Of a stretch of DNA of 9,137 nt, positions 1-5,704 are shown in pieces; the first letter of the stretch is position 1, and the number at the start of each line of letters is the position of its first letter. Source of the DNA: Candidatus Brocadiaceae bacterium (GTDB taxonomy: Bacteria; Planctomycetota; Brocadiia; SM23-32); the NCBI GenBank assembly GCA_003551785.1, contig PUNP01000131.1, positions 1-9,137 on the forward strand. The letters run 5' to 3'. The translations under genes were made by a program, and so were the position numbers. The notes under the pieces are model-generated. The model searched no databases and was not told the origin of the DNA. It saw only the letters and a program-made list of their open reading frames with translations.

Positions 1-630
1 TATTCGCATCTGAAGCGCACCCAAATAAAGACCTGCAAATTGGCGCACGAATATCGGGGGATTTCCAATCCACATGTTGAACCAAACTATGACGACCAGT
101 ACCGCACAGGCCACCAGGTATTTGAACGGCACCCGTGCAATAGCCGGGAGGATTATCGCCGGGTTCATGGCCAACAATCTGTCGCTGAGGCTGACTGCCA
201 GCAGGGACATCGGCCAATATAGGCCGGAAACAATGCCCGCGCCGAGCCAGACCCACCAGTCCGGCTCCCAATCATAAACGCCCGCTACTACCCCAACCGC
301 AATTAAGGGAACTGCACTAAACAATACAGTCAGCAAAGCAAGCACACATGGCCGAAAAATATTCTCCCATAGGCGACTTATATCGGGCCAGTACGGTAAC
401 TGATCCTTTCCCGCCGCCGTGTTTGTCATGATCTCCAGCATGAAAGCCCCGTAATAGAATAAAAGGAATATCCCCAAAATCCATCCTGCCAGAGGCACTA
501 TTGTCAGCAACCATGCCACTTCAAAAAAAAAAGCCCCGACCAGGAGCACAAAAACCCCCTGTCCGCGTATGGGATAGAAAAAGGCCCCACTCAGTAATTG
601 GAAAAACATTTTATCAGGTAGTTTACTCAT
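1..630 (-). CDS. Multi-pass membrane protein, DUF4013-like, C-terminus off the left edge
   Basis: The reading frame is open for 210 codons from an ATG at 630-628 to the window edge, so the stop codon is not seen. A strong Shine-Dalgarno (AAGGAGG, about 5 bases before the ATG) fixes the start. The product is very hydrophobic, with probable membrane spans near residues 25-44, 46-64, 93-116, 125-147 and 169-187. The loop after the second span, GKDQLPYWPDISRLWENI (residues 74-91), followed by another span, resembles the 'LPxWxD' loop of DUF4013 membrane proteins. That family link is from memory and moderate. No catalytic motif is visible, so its role in the membrane is unknown. The start lies only about 30 bp from the REP-like repeat at 662-720, so any promoter is inside or beyond that repeat, or the gene is read from the comB-remnant side. 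Confidence 0.8.
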   Translation of the reverse strand, partial: MSKLPDKMFFQLLSGAFFYPIRGQGVFVLLVGAFFFEVAWLLTIVPLAGWILGIFLLFYYGAFMLEIMTNTAAGKDQLPYWPDISRLWENIFRPCVLALLTVLFSAVPLIAVGVVAGVYDWEPDWWVWLGAGIVSGLYWPMSLLAVSLSDRLLAMNPAIILPAIARVPFKYLVACAVLVVIVWFNMWIGNPPIFVRQFAGLYLGALQMRI

Positions 631-661
631 TCATTCCTCCTTGGGAAGCAAGTAGCATTTT

Positions 662-720
662 TCGGATTCCAAAGCCCTTGAAAGGGCTCACTACGAACCT
701 GTTATAGCCTTTTGGCAACG
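662..720. repeat. REP-like dispersed palindromic repeat, copy A
   Basis: A stretch of about 60 bp matches 4522-4582. The shared core is GAAAGGGCTCACT, then CGAACCT, TTAT and GCCTTTT. It contains a compact palindrome, AGCCCTT-GA-AAGGGCT, with 7-bp perfect arms at 672-687. The pattern resembles the 'CCTGAAAGGGC' extragenic palindromes common in PVC-type and related genomes, which is recollection rather than a search result. It sits directly upstream of the membrane-protein gene and downstream of the phosphatase remnant. Matching similarity (CTTGG..AGC..AGC) starts some 20 bp earlier, near 640. The stretch 721-900 that follows holds no gene I can support. Confidence 0.7.
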
Positions 721-900
721 CCCGTAGTTTCGTGCCTCTTCCCACTTGTTAAGTGAAGCCTGGCATTCAGTGGATTTTTTGCCCAGGATGAGTCCCTCAA
801 CCCCGATATTTCGTCCAGATCGGGCCAGTATATGGCATATCCGGCAACGCATATCCGAAAATGGCTACGCTCGGTTTCATTAGCACGATGTGATCGACAC

Positions 901-1302
901 TTATTTTACCCAGGTGCAGGGAACAAGGCGATCGTGATCACAACTGCTGCCATGAGTACCCCATTTGCCCATTTTGTTGGGTTCCTCTCTGTCATGTTGC
1001 CCATGATCGGAAAGTATGACGACAGCGGCTTCCGCTTTTGTCAGGTAATTAACCGCTCGTTCCAAAGCCCTGTCAAGCTCTTCCAGCATAGGGATCACAT
1101 CAAGGTCTGAAGGGCCGAGTTTATGGAATGTTCTGTCGACATTCCCGTATTGAGCGATGAGTAGCGTCGGGGAAGATTCTTGAAATTTCTGCTCAATAAT
1201 TTCCGTTATCGGCTTTTCCGCCGCTGCGCGCGATGCCGGCAGACCCAGGATAGCGGCGGCCGTCGGCGCTATCGCTTTCATCGAGTAAGTATTCATGCTC
1301 AT
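901..1302 (-). pseudogene. Alkaline-phosphatase-superfamily phosphatase remnant, middle missing
   Basis: An open frame of 133 residues starts at the ATG at 1302-1300, which has a GAGG site about 9 bases upstream. The C-terminal half looks like the metal-binding half of type I phosphodiesterase / alkaline-phosphatase-like enzymes: D56 and H60 in NVDRTFHKLGP, D99 and H100 in SDHGQH, and H117 in GTHG, ending in HDRLVPCTW. The N-terminal 37 residues (MKAIAPTAAAILGLPA...KPITEII) look like the conserved start of related proteins. The part between them, which should carry the first metal-binding Asp and the nucleophilic Thr/Ser, is absent. The join falls near residue 38, and I estimate about 100 residues are lost compared with relatives of roughly 230 residues (from memory). 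The product is very unlikely to be catalytic. It lies 44 bp downstream of the comB remnant in the same direction. A small intact protein is the less likely alternative. Confidence 0.65.
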
Positions 1303-1346
1303 CAGATATTTCCTCAATAAATATTGCATACTGCAGTCTTTGTATG

Positions 1347-1601
1347 CTAAAAATGCGTAGGATTTTTCACCAGTTTCACTAATCCCTGTCGTTTTTCAGC
1401 GCGGAGGACAAACGGAAATCGGTTCGGGGTCTTTTCTTTGAGTTTAAGCGCCTCTTCATAGCTATCCACAGCAAAGAATGCATCTATTGTTTTATCAAAG
1501 ATATAGCAAGCAGTGGAAAAGGCGCGGAAAACGTCGATTATAACGGTGACACCTCGGGCTTTTCCAGCACCGTGTAGATAGTGTAGTATCTCTATTCTCA
1601 T
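1347..1601 (-). pseudogene. comB: ComB (2-phosphosulfolactate phosphatase) remnant with in-frame internal deletion
   Basis: The 84-residue frame is a shortened copy of the intact ComB encoded at 4615-5322. Residues 1-57 match ComB 1-57 (about 75% identical by eye, including IIDVFRAFSTACY and VDSYEEALKLK). Residues 59-84 match the last 26 residues of ComB (PNRFPF.LRAEKRQGL.KLVK). The 151 intervening residues are gone without breaking the frame. At DNA level the join lies in a CCC tract present on both sides in the intact copy, so a short-microhomology deletion is plausible. The frame can be extended upstream to 1724, but that part is unlike ComB and is probably non-coding. A GGAG-like site lies about 13 bases before the ATG, farther than ideal. 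Loss of the GERNGK, GNSP and TTSAGTRGL core means it cannot be an active phosphatase. Confidence 0.85.
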
Positions 1602-1840
1602 GTATAATAAAGCGCTCCTACAGTAATCTCGCAACCTAACCATTAGATTGGTGTTTGCAAGATCAAGCTGTCTTGCTGCAGACACACAGTTCATAATCAT
1701 TAGTCCCAGACAACCAATCCCCATCTAAATTTATCTGATTACCGCTCACAATGCAAACGGAAAGACGGATATGCAGCAAAAGTCATCTTTTTTTGTGAGT
1801 TTATGCCTATTCCCCAATCCTTCGTTGTGTTGATGTCTCA

Positions 1841-2236
1841 TCATTCGAGGATTTCAATCTCTCCTTCCATGCCAAGTTCCCTGTGATTGCCAATGCTGCA
1901 GTAGAATACCAGGGTAGCACCGCCTTCCGGTGCCGTGAACACAAAACTGTCCTTCCCGCCCGGTTCGATTATCTCTGTCCCGCCCACATCATCAATAACC
2001 AGATCATGGCCTGCATCGCCTTCATTGACAAAAATGATTCTGACTTCAGAACCGGCTTCAACTGTAATCTCATCCGGTTCGTAATAATATTCACCTCCGG
2101 CAATCTCCAGTTCAACATCGACATCCACTTCGTCGATCCCGTTTACCGCCCGGGCCTCTTCATCGTTCATTTCACCGCAACCTAATATAAATGACCCGAT
2201 CACTGCAACCAATGTCAACTTGAGTAAAAGCTTCAT
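1841..2236 (-). CDS. Cupredoxin-domain lipoprotein (blue copper protein)
   Basis: This 131-residue protein begins with a lipoprotein signal peptide: positive start, hydrophobic stretch, and lipobox ILGC with Cys20. It should be lipid-anchored outside the cytoplasmic membrane. An acidic linker follows, then a single cupredoxin fold from about residue 38. All four type 1 copper ligands are visible: His77 in AGHDL, then Cys113, His118 and Met123 in FYCSIGNHRELGM, a C-x4-H-x4-M spacing like auracyanin-type proteins. The likely role is one-electron transfer or copper binding at the cell surface; the partner is unknown. The start is supported by GGAGG six bases or so upstream and a promoter at 2301-2329. 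Its downstream neighbours on the same strand are the two phosphatase remnants, starting about 240 bp away, with no clear terminator between. Confidence 0.88.
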   Translation of the reverse strand: MKLLLKLTLVAVIGSFILGCGEMNDEEARAVNGIDEVDVDVELEIAGGEYYYEPDEITVEAGSEVRIIFVNEGDAGHDLVIDDVGGTEIIEPGGKDSFVFTAPEGGATLVFYCSIGNHRELGMEGEIEILE

Positions 2237-2300
2237 TTTCGACCTCCGTTCATTCAGAGTAAGTGTTGTATCAGAATCCTATCGGCAAACATTTATTATC

Positions 2301-2329
2301 AGTATAGGGCAAACCAATTCAGATAGCAA
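2301..2329 (-). promoter_or_regulatory. Probable sigma70 promoter of the cupredoxin lipoprotein gene
   Basis: Reading the minus strand, TTGCTA (-35, at 2329-2324) is followed after exactly 17 bases by TATACT (-10, at 2306-2301). Transcription would start near 2294, giving a leader of about 58 nt. A 7-bp direct repeat, GTTTGCC on this strand (GGCAAAC at 2284-2290 and 2308-2314, 24 bp apart), flanks the -10 element. It could be a factor site but may be chance. Confidence 0.45.
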
Positions 2330-2641
2330 CCCCTTTTTCTGTCGTCCTCCTTAGGAAAATGTAGATCTTTATAAAATTTACAGTGTCTATACACGATTTC
2401 AAAACGGCCCTTTGCCCTCCTCAGCGACGTTTACATCTGCCAAAGGGGCAGCACTGATAACACGGGGAATGTCCGGGATACACCCCATAAACCTTAGAAC
2501 TCGATAATACCCCCTAAAAAGAGCTTTTAAGGCTCAAGGTGAAACACTCATTATGTAATAAAACATCTTAACTGCACTCAACCCCCATCAAAATCGAATA
2601 AAATCATAATAAACTCACTAAAACATATTTTAACACAATTT

Positions 2642-2678
2642 ATTTCATTTGAATTGGTGACACCATTTGAATTGAAAT
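2642..2678. promoter_or_regulatory. 37-bp dyad, candidate operator of the propeller gene
   Basis: The sequence is symmetric about base 2660. The core GGTGACACC (2656-2664) is a perfect odd palindrome, and the arms continue to ATTTCA on the left and TGAAAT on the right, giving 15 of 18 matching pairs. The 11-mer CATTTGAATTG also occurs twice as a direct repeat 18 bp apart (2646-2656, 2664-2674). The dyad ends 52 bp before the ATG at 2731 and overlaps the likely -35 region. A dimeric repressor or activator site is the simplest reading; which regulator binds is unknown. Confidence 0.5.
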
Positions 2679-2696
2679 AGAGTTTTCTGTCAAAAT
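2667..2696 (+). promoter_or_regulatory. Weak candidate promoter of the propeller gene
   Basis: TTGAAT (2667-2672) and CAAAAT (2691-2696) are spaced by 18 bases. Both match the sigma70 consensus only partly (4 of 6 each). It is listed mainly because the dyad at 2642-2678 covers the -35 element, an arrangement expected for regulation. Other AT-rich hexamers nearby could serve instead. Confidence 0.25.
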
Positions 2697-2730
2697 CATC
2701 AATTTTAAATAAGAAAAAAGGTGTCCTCTC

Positions 2731-3834
2731 ATGATCGACTTCAATAACAGCCATCTGTTTACCCCCTTCACGCACCCGGCTTCGGGCGTCACGTTCCATG
2801 TTCTGACGTGCAAGGTTGCGCCGGTTCAGAAAGGGTTTTATTTTGTTAACGACTCGATGAGCGCCGGCGGACTTTTTCTCTGGTTCTGCTGCGCCTGGCC
2901 GCCGTCGCGCAAAAAGACATTGGCGGTGGTAGACTTCCAGACCGGTGCGGTACAGCATTTCCCCGAGACGCAATTCACCGGTGAATCACCTTACGTCGAC
3001 CCCGCCTCCGGCGACGTATTCTGGTGCGAAGGGGCGTCGATATGGCGGCGTGGCCCGCACGGCGACGATAAACCGCAATGCGTCAACAGCCTGCCACCGG
3101 ACCTGATCGGTGCGCGCACCGTGTCCAATCTCGTCACGCACCTCACCCGCTCAGCGGACGGGCGTGAGTTCTTCATCGACGCGAAGATCGGTTTGCAGTT
3201 CATGCTCGGTTCGCTGCCCGTAGACGGCGGCGATTTCGAGTTGTGGCATCGCTTTGATCGTAAATACAACCACGCCCAGTTCAGCCCGACCGACCCGGAC
3301 GAGGTGCTCTTTGCCGAGGAGAATCACAATGACCCTATCACCGGCCTGAAATTCCCGATCATCGACCGAATGTGGGTAATTCGGCGCGGCGATAAACCCC
3401 GACCGGTCATGCCCGAGCCCACACGCGTCTCGCATGAATGGTGGGACACCGACGGCAAGCACGTCTGGTGCGTGTGCGGAAACGATACCTGGCGCGTGCG
3501 CTTGTCCGACGGGGAGGTCGAGAAAATCGCCTTCCCCCGCCACTGCTGGCACTCGAGCAGCAGCCGTGACGGACGGTTGATCGTAGGCGACTCGAACAAC
3601 GGATTTTTCCGCGGCTGCGCTTCGACCGTACATTTCATGAACCGCGATACCGGCAATATCATCGTGCTGGCCGAACATGCCGAGTGTACCGACTACGCCG
3701 GCCGTAATTATCATATCGACCCGCACCCGCGTTTCGTGTGCAACGATCGGTATGTCGTTTTCACCACAAGAGTTCGCGGCAAGATCGATGTGGCCATCGT
3801 GCCGACCCAAGATTTGCTGAACCACACATCTTGA
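2731..3834 (+). CDS. Oligogalacturonate lyase-like (PL22-type) beta-propeller protein
   Basis: This 367-residue protein lacks a signal peptide, so it is probably cytoplasmic. It shows repeated propeller-blade signatures: HLTRSADGREFFID (137-150), NHAQFSPTDPDEVLFAEE (180-197), SHEWWDTDGKHVWC (234-247), HSSSSRDGRLIVGD (274-287) and HPRFVCNDRYVVFTT (332-346). The QFSPTDPDEVLF / DRMW / HEWWDTDG set is characteristic of the oligogalacturonate lyase family, which cleaves unsaturated digalacturonate with Mn in pectin breakdown. Candidate active-site residues are Arg213, His235, His274, His328 and His332. The end reads HIDPHP rather than the usual Gln/His cluster, so the substrate may differ and lyase activity is unproven. 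The start has an AAGGTG site seven bases upstream. Its GC content (about 63% in two sampled lines) is far above its neighbours, suggesting separate ancestry. No sugar-pathway gene is directly adjacent. Confidence 0.75.
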   Translation: MIDFNNSHLFTPFTHPASGVTFHVLTCKVAPVQKGFYFVNDSMSAGGLFLWFCCAWPPSRKKTLAVVDFQTGAVQHFPETQFTGESPYVDPASGDVFWCEGASIWRRGPHGDDKPQCVNSLPPDLIGARTVSNLVTHLTRSADGREFFIDAKIGLQFMLGSLPVDGGDFELWHRFDRKYNHAQFSPTDPDEVLFAEENHNDPITGLKFPIIDRMWVIRRGDKPRPVMPEPTRVSHEWWDTDGKHVWCVCGNDTWRVRLSDGEVEKIAFPRHCWHSSSSRDGRLIVGDSNNGFFRGCASTVHFMNRDTGNIIVLAEHAECTDYAGRNYHIDPHPRFVCNDRYVVFTTRVRGKIDVAIVPTQDLLNHTS

Positions 3835-3947
3835 CAATACGATGAGATGTGAAGACGATTTTCCCGAGTATTTTATGGACGCAATCAGCTGCCGGCTCAG
3901 GAAAGGGTATCCTTTTGATCCACTACCGGCTTGATACCGGAAGCGGT

Positions 3948-4406
3948 TCATAGACTGACCCGCATAGCCAGGTCACATCGTTCAGAATAATGGCTCGGGC
4001 TATATTGCGAAAACCCATATTTTTTATACAGGTTCAGTGCTTCTTCTAAAACGGAATTTGTTTCCAGTGTCATCTCGGAAAAACCACGTACCCGGGCGAC
4101 GTAAAAGGCATCTTCCATCATTTTATTCCCTAATCCCCGTCCCCTGTATTCAGGCAGGAGATACATCTTGCGCAATTCACAGGAGCTGTTTGATGTCGGG
4201 TAAAGCCCGTAGGAACCAGCTATCCGTCCATCGCATTCTATAACTTTGAATGCCCCGCCACCGGACAGATATGCGGCCTGAACATCCCGGAGGTCAGCGT
4301 CGGTTTCTTCCGGATCAGCACACAATCCGTATTCGGCAAGCACCTCTTCCACGATACGAAAAACGCTTTTTTCATCCCCCGGACTGTAATCACGCAAATG
4401 GCACAT
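3948..4406 (-). CDS. GNAT-family N-acetyltransferase
   Basis: The chosen start at 4406 gives 152 residues, because GGAGAGG lies just upstream of this ATG and the fold begins at once (LRDYSPGDE). A longer frame to 4460 adds 18 residues unlike the family. Acetyl-CoA-binding motif A is clear: ELRKMYLLPEYRGRGLG (77-93), with the R-x-x-G-x-G pyrophosphate loop at 88-93. The LET strand (114-116) and NLYKKYGF (125-132) complete a single GNAT domain of normal size. It should transfer an acetyl group from acetyl-CoA to an amine in the cytoplasm; the substrate cannot be read from the sequence. It converges with the propeller gene (113 bp gap) and lies about 210 bp downstream of comB, on the same strand, across the REP-like repeat, so cotranscription is uncertain. 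Confidence 0.88.
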   Translation of the reverse strand: MCHLRDYSPGDEKSVFRIVEEVLAEYGLCADPEETDADLRDVQAAYLSGGGAFKVIECDGRIAGSYGLYPTSNSSCELRKMYLLPEYRGRGLGNKMMEDAFYVARVRGFSEMTLETNSVLEEALNLYKKYGFSQYSPSHYSERCDLAMRVSL

Positions 4407-4494
4407 TAACCCTCTCCCGTTCAAGATTATCCCTAAATTAAGTGAATATGTAATCCACATCCATCAAAACCCGCCTCGTGGTGGAAGCTTTCAA

Positions 4495-4514
4495 GCGCGT
4501 CCCTTGGAGCGCGC
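4495..4514. other. GC-rich hairpin beside the REP-like repeat
   Basis: GCGCGTCC (4495-4502), loop CTT, and GGA-G-CGCGC (4506-4514) form an 8-bp stem with one bulged G. There is no T-tract on either side, so it is not a standard terminator. Its location just outside repeat copy B suggests it belongs to the repeat unit; copy A keeps only a CTTGG match here. Confidence 0.45.
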
Positions 4515-4521
4515 AGCTATT

Positions 4522-4582
4522 ACCAGACTCCGTAGCCCCTGAAAGGGCTCACTGCGAACCTTTTATTGCCTTTTCGGCCAAG
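4522..4582. repeat. REP-like dispersed palindromic repeat, copy B
   Basis: This is the partner of 662-720. The shared blocks are ACTCC/ATTCC, AGCCC..GAAAGGGCTCACT, CGAACCT, TTAT and GCCTTTT. The palindrome here is AGCCC-CTGAAA-GGGCT, with 5-bp arms and a larger loop than copy A. It lies about 30 bp after the comB stop codon. Both copies therefore lie downstream of a comB locus, one intact and one deleted. Confidence 0.7.
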
Positions 4583-4614
4583 CTTATAGTGGTTCTTTCC
4601 TTTTTTTGGGAATG

Positions 4615-5322
4615 TTAAAAAGGCGTAGAAATTTTCACCAGTTTCAATAATCCCTGTCGTTTTTCTGCGCGGAGGGCAAAAGGAAATCGGTTCGGGGAAA
4701 GGCAGAGGTCTAAATCTTGTTCAGGCGCTGAGATTTCGTCCTTCAGATCAAGGAAACTCGGCGTCCGCCGCTCGCTCCTTAAAGCGGTAGAAATCTCATC
4801 GAAATCGATAATATCTTCCCTCAACAGCCCTCTCAGATATTGAGCGCATAGTACATCTTCGTCAGCTCTCTGGAGCCCGTTCCACCCCATACAAACCAGG
4901 GAAACTTCCGACGGGTTCGCTTTCTTTATGTAGTTTGCCGTTGCGGCAGCATTAACAAAACTTCCTGTAAGCACCTCTGCTGAATTGGGATTCTCGTATG
5001 CTGCAATAAGACCTCGGGTACCTGCGCTTGTGGTCAATACTACCGATTTGCCACAAGCGTTTAAGTTTTTGACCGAGGAAGGGGAATTACCAAAATCAAA
5101 TCCCTTCAGCATCTTTCCGTTACGCTCACCGACCAGTATACAATCAGGGTATCTGCTTTTGAGTTTAAGCGCTTCTTCATAGCTATCTACCGTAAAAAAA
5201 GCATCCATTTCATTATGGAATAAATAGCAGGCAGTGGAAAAGGCACGGAAAACGTCTATTATAATAGTTATACCTCTGGCTTTTTCAGCACCTTCCAAAA
5301 AGTGTAATATTTCTATTTTCAT
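4615..5322 (-). CDS. comB: ComB-family 2-phosphosulfolactate phosphatase
   Basis: The 235-residue product has the ComB family layout and size: IIDVFRAFSTACY (21-33, the DVxRAxxT motif), VDSYEEALKLK (45-55), VGERNGK (64-70), FGNSP (77-81), VVLTTSAGTRGL (94-105), a GSFVNAAATANYI segment (120-132), DEDVLCAQYL (154-163) and the conserved tail DLDLCL..NRFPFALRAE. ComB removes phosphate from 2-phospho-3-sulfolactate, Mg-dependently, to give sulfolactate, a coenzyme M precursor in methanogens and a sulfonate metabolite in bacteria. No other coenzyme M or sulfolactate gene is in view, so the physiological substrate here is inferred from family only. The start is chosen by homology to the remnant at 1601; no Shine-Dalgarno is visible, unlike most neighbouring genes. 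Transcription probably starts from the promoter at 5373-5401, overlapped by an inverted repeat. Confidence 0.9.
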   Translation of the reverse strand: MKIEILHFLEGAEKARGITIIIDVFRAFSTACYLFHNEMDAFFTVDSYEEALKLKSRYPDCILVGERNGKMLKGFDFGNSPSSVKNLNACGKSVVLTTSAGTRGLIAAYENPNSAEVLTGSFVNAAATANYIKKANPSEVSLVCMGWNGLQRADEDVLCAQYLRGLLREDIIDFDEISTALRSERRTPSFLDLKDEISAPEQDLDLCLSPNRFPFALRAEKRQGLLKLVKISTPF

Positions 5323-5372
5323 GTTTTGATTTTTTGCTACAGACGTAAATGGAGTTTTGCTTTTTGTATGTC

Positions 5373-5401
5373 AGTATATTACTTTCATTTTGAGGATGCA
5401 A
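5373..5401 (-). promoter_or_regulatory. Probable sigma70 promoter of comB
   Basis: On the minus strand TTGCAT (-35, 5401-5396) is followed after exactly 17 bases by TATACT (-10, 5378-5373). The start of transcription would be near 5366, leaving a leader of about 44 nt before the ATG at 5322. The spacing and -10 are identical to the promoter proposed for the lipoprotein gene at 2301-2329. Confidence 0.5.
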
Positions 5402-5424
5402 ATTTAATATCAAAACGAAAGTAA
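5379..5424. promoter_or_regulatory. 15-bp inverted repeat over the comB promoter, candidate operator
   Basis: TTACTTTCATTTTGA (5379-5393) and TCAAAACGAAAGTAA (5410-5424) are inverted repeats with 14 of 15 positions matching and a 16-bp spacer. The left arm fills the gap between the -10 and -35 of the comB promoter, and the right arm is just upstream of the -35. The arm centres are 31 bp apart, about three helical turns, so both would face the same side of the DNA. This is a classical geometry for a dimeric or paired repressor. A transcribed hairpin is unlikely to matter, because the element is upstream of the predicted start. Confidence 0.55.
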
Positions 5425-5512
5425 TTTTCGGGACAATAGATATTCGGAATCGTCCGGCGCCAATTGCTGGAGATGTTGCGGTAGCGGACTTTTTCGGGTT
5501 AAGAGTTTATAT

Positions 5513-5541
5513 TTTACAAAGTATCTCAGGTATATTATAAT
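5513..5541 (+). promoter_or_regulatory. Near-consensus sigma70 promoter of the Gfo/Idh/MocA gene
   Basis: TTTACA (5513-5518), a 17-base spacer and a perfect TATAAT (5536-5541) match the sigma70 consensus at 11 of 12 positions. Transcription would start near 5548, producing a leader of roughly 155 nt before the ATG at 5705. Confidence 0.65.
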
Positions 5542-5574
5542 AGTCTCTTCTTACGTTATTAGCGATCCTTCTGG

Positions 5575-5675
5575 CACATTCCACCGTCACTGATCAAATT
5601 AAGATTAGTGGATGTGGTTCACTGAATACTTGCTAACATAATCATGGATTTTATTTATGTCCCTAATCTGGGGAC
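5575..5675 (+). promoter_or_regulatory. Structured 5' leader with competing pairings
   Basis: Within the predicted leader, CACAT-T-CCAC (5575-5584) pairs with GTGGATGTG (5608-5616) with one bulged base, and TGATC / GATTA can stack inside it. A second hairpin, GTCCC / GGGAC (5659-5663, 5671-5675), has the loop TAATCTG. AGATTAG (5602-5608), on the 3' side of the first structure, is exactly complementary to CTAATCT (5663-5669) in the loop and stem edge of the second, so the two states would compete or form a pseudoknot. It matches no riboswitch class I know. The second hairpin ends about 17 bases before the GGAG site. Confidence 0.35.
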
Positions 5676-5704
5676 CTCTTCAGAAATAAATATGGAGTAA
5701 AAAA

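Larger units (their letters stand above)
2237..2730. other. 494-bp divergent intergenic region without a supported gene
   Basis: This region separates the divergent lipoprotein and propeller genes. I see the lipoprotein promoter (2301-2329), an imperfect inverted repeat GCCCTTTG (2407-2414) / CAAAGGGGC (2441-2449) with one bulged base and a 26-base loop, and a very AT-rich stretch from about 2555 (sampled line 2641-2700 is 28% GC). That stretch ends in the dyad at 2642-2678. No tRNA, riboswitch or convincing short gene was found. A minus-strand open frame covering 2578-2973 overlaps the true gene and looks like a shadow. Confidence 0.6.
5323..5704. other. 382-bp divergent intergenic region between comB and the Gfo/Idh/MocA gene
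   Basis: This region has no supported gene. It holds the comB promoter with its inverted repeat, a near-consensus promoter facing right (5513-5541), and a structured leader (5575-5675). Between about 5450 and 5490 a GTCCG / CGGAC pair followed by TTTTT resembles a terminator on the plus strand, but nothing upstream is transcribed in that direction, so I give it no role. Confidence 0.6.

Noticed and set aside
720..900. Open minus-strand frame with a YWPDLDE stretch, possibly more phosphatase or membrane-protein debris
   Set aside because: About 60 codons with only one short suggestive motif and no start; it cannot be told from chance.
1602..1724. N-terminal extension of the comB remnant frame
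   Set aside because: The extra 41 residues have no counterpart in the intact ComB, and homology begins exactly at the ATG at 1601.
2511..2535. GAGC/GCTC hairpin followed by a T-run on the minus strand
   Set aside because: The stem is only 4 bp and no gene is transcribed leftward into it.
3888..3940. Possible bidirectional terminator between the convergent propeller and GNAT genes (AAAGG/CCTTT and GCCGG/CCGGC pairs)
   Set aside because: The stems are 5 bp, the T-tract is short, and the CCGG pairing is partly a direct repeat; not strong enough to call.
3151..3951. 266-codon minus-strand open frame opposite the propeller gene
   Set aside because: It lies antisense to a well-supported gene of high GC, where stop codons are rare in other frames; its translation shows no recognisable fold.
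4615..4693. ComB tail shared by both copies considered as a repeat-derived fusion
   Set aside because: The DLDLC...RFPF.LRAE...GLLKL pattern fits the normal ComB C-terminus, so it is native coding sequence.
5450..5495. GTCCG...CGGAC followed by TTTTT, terminator-like on the plus strand
   Set aside because: It is upstream of the rightward promoter and no plus-strand transcript is expected to arrive there; the loop is long.
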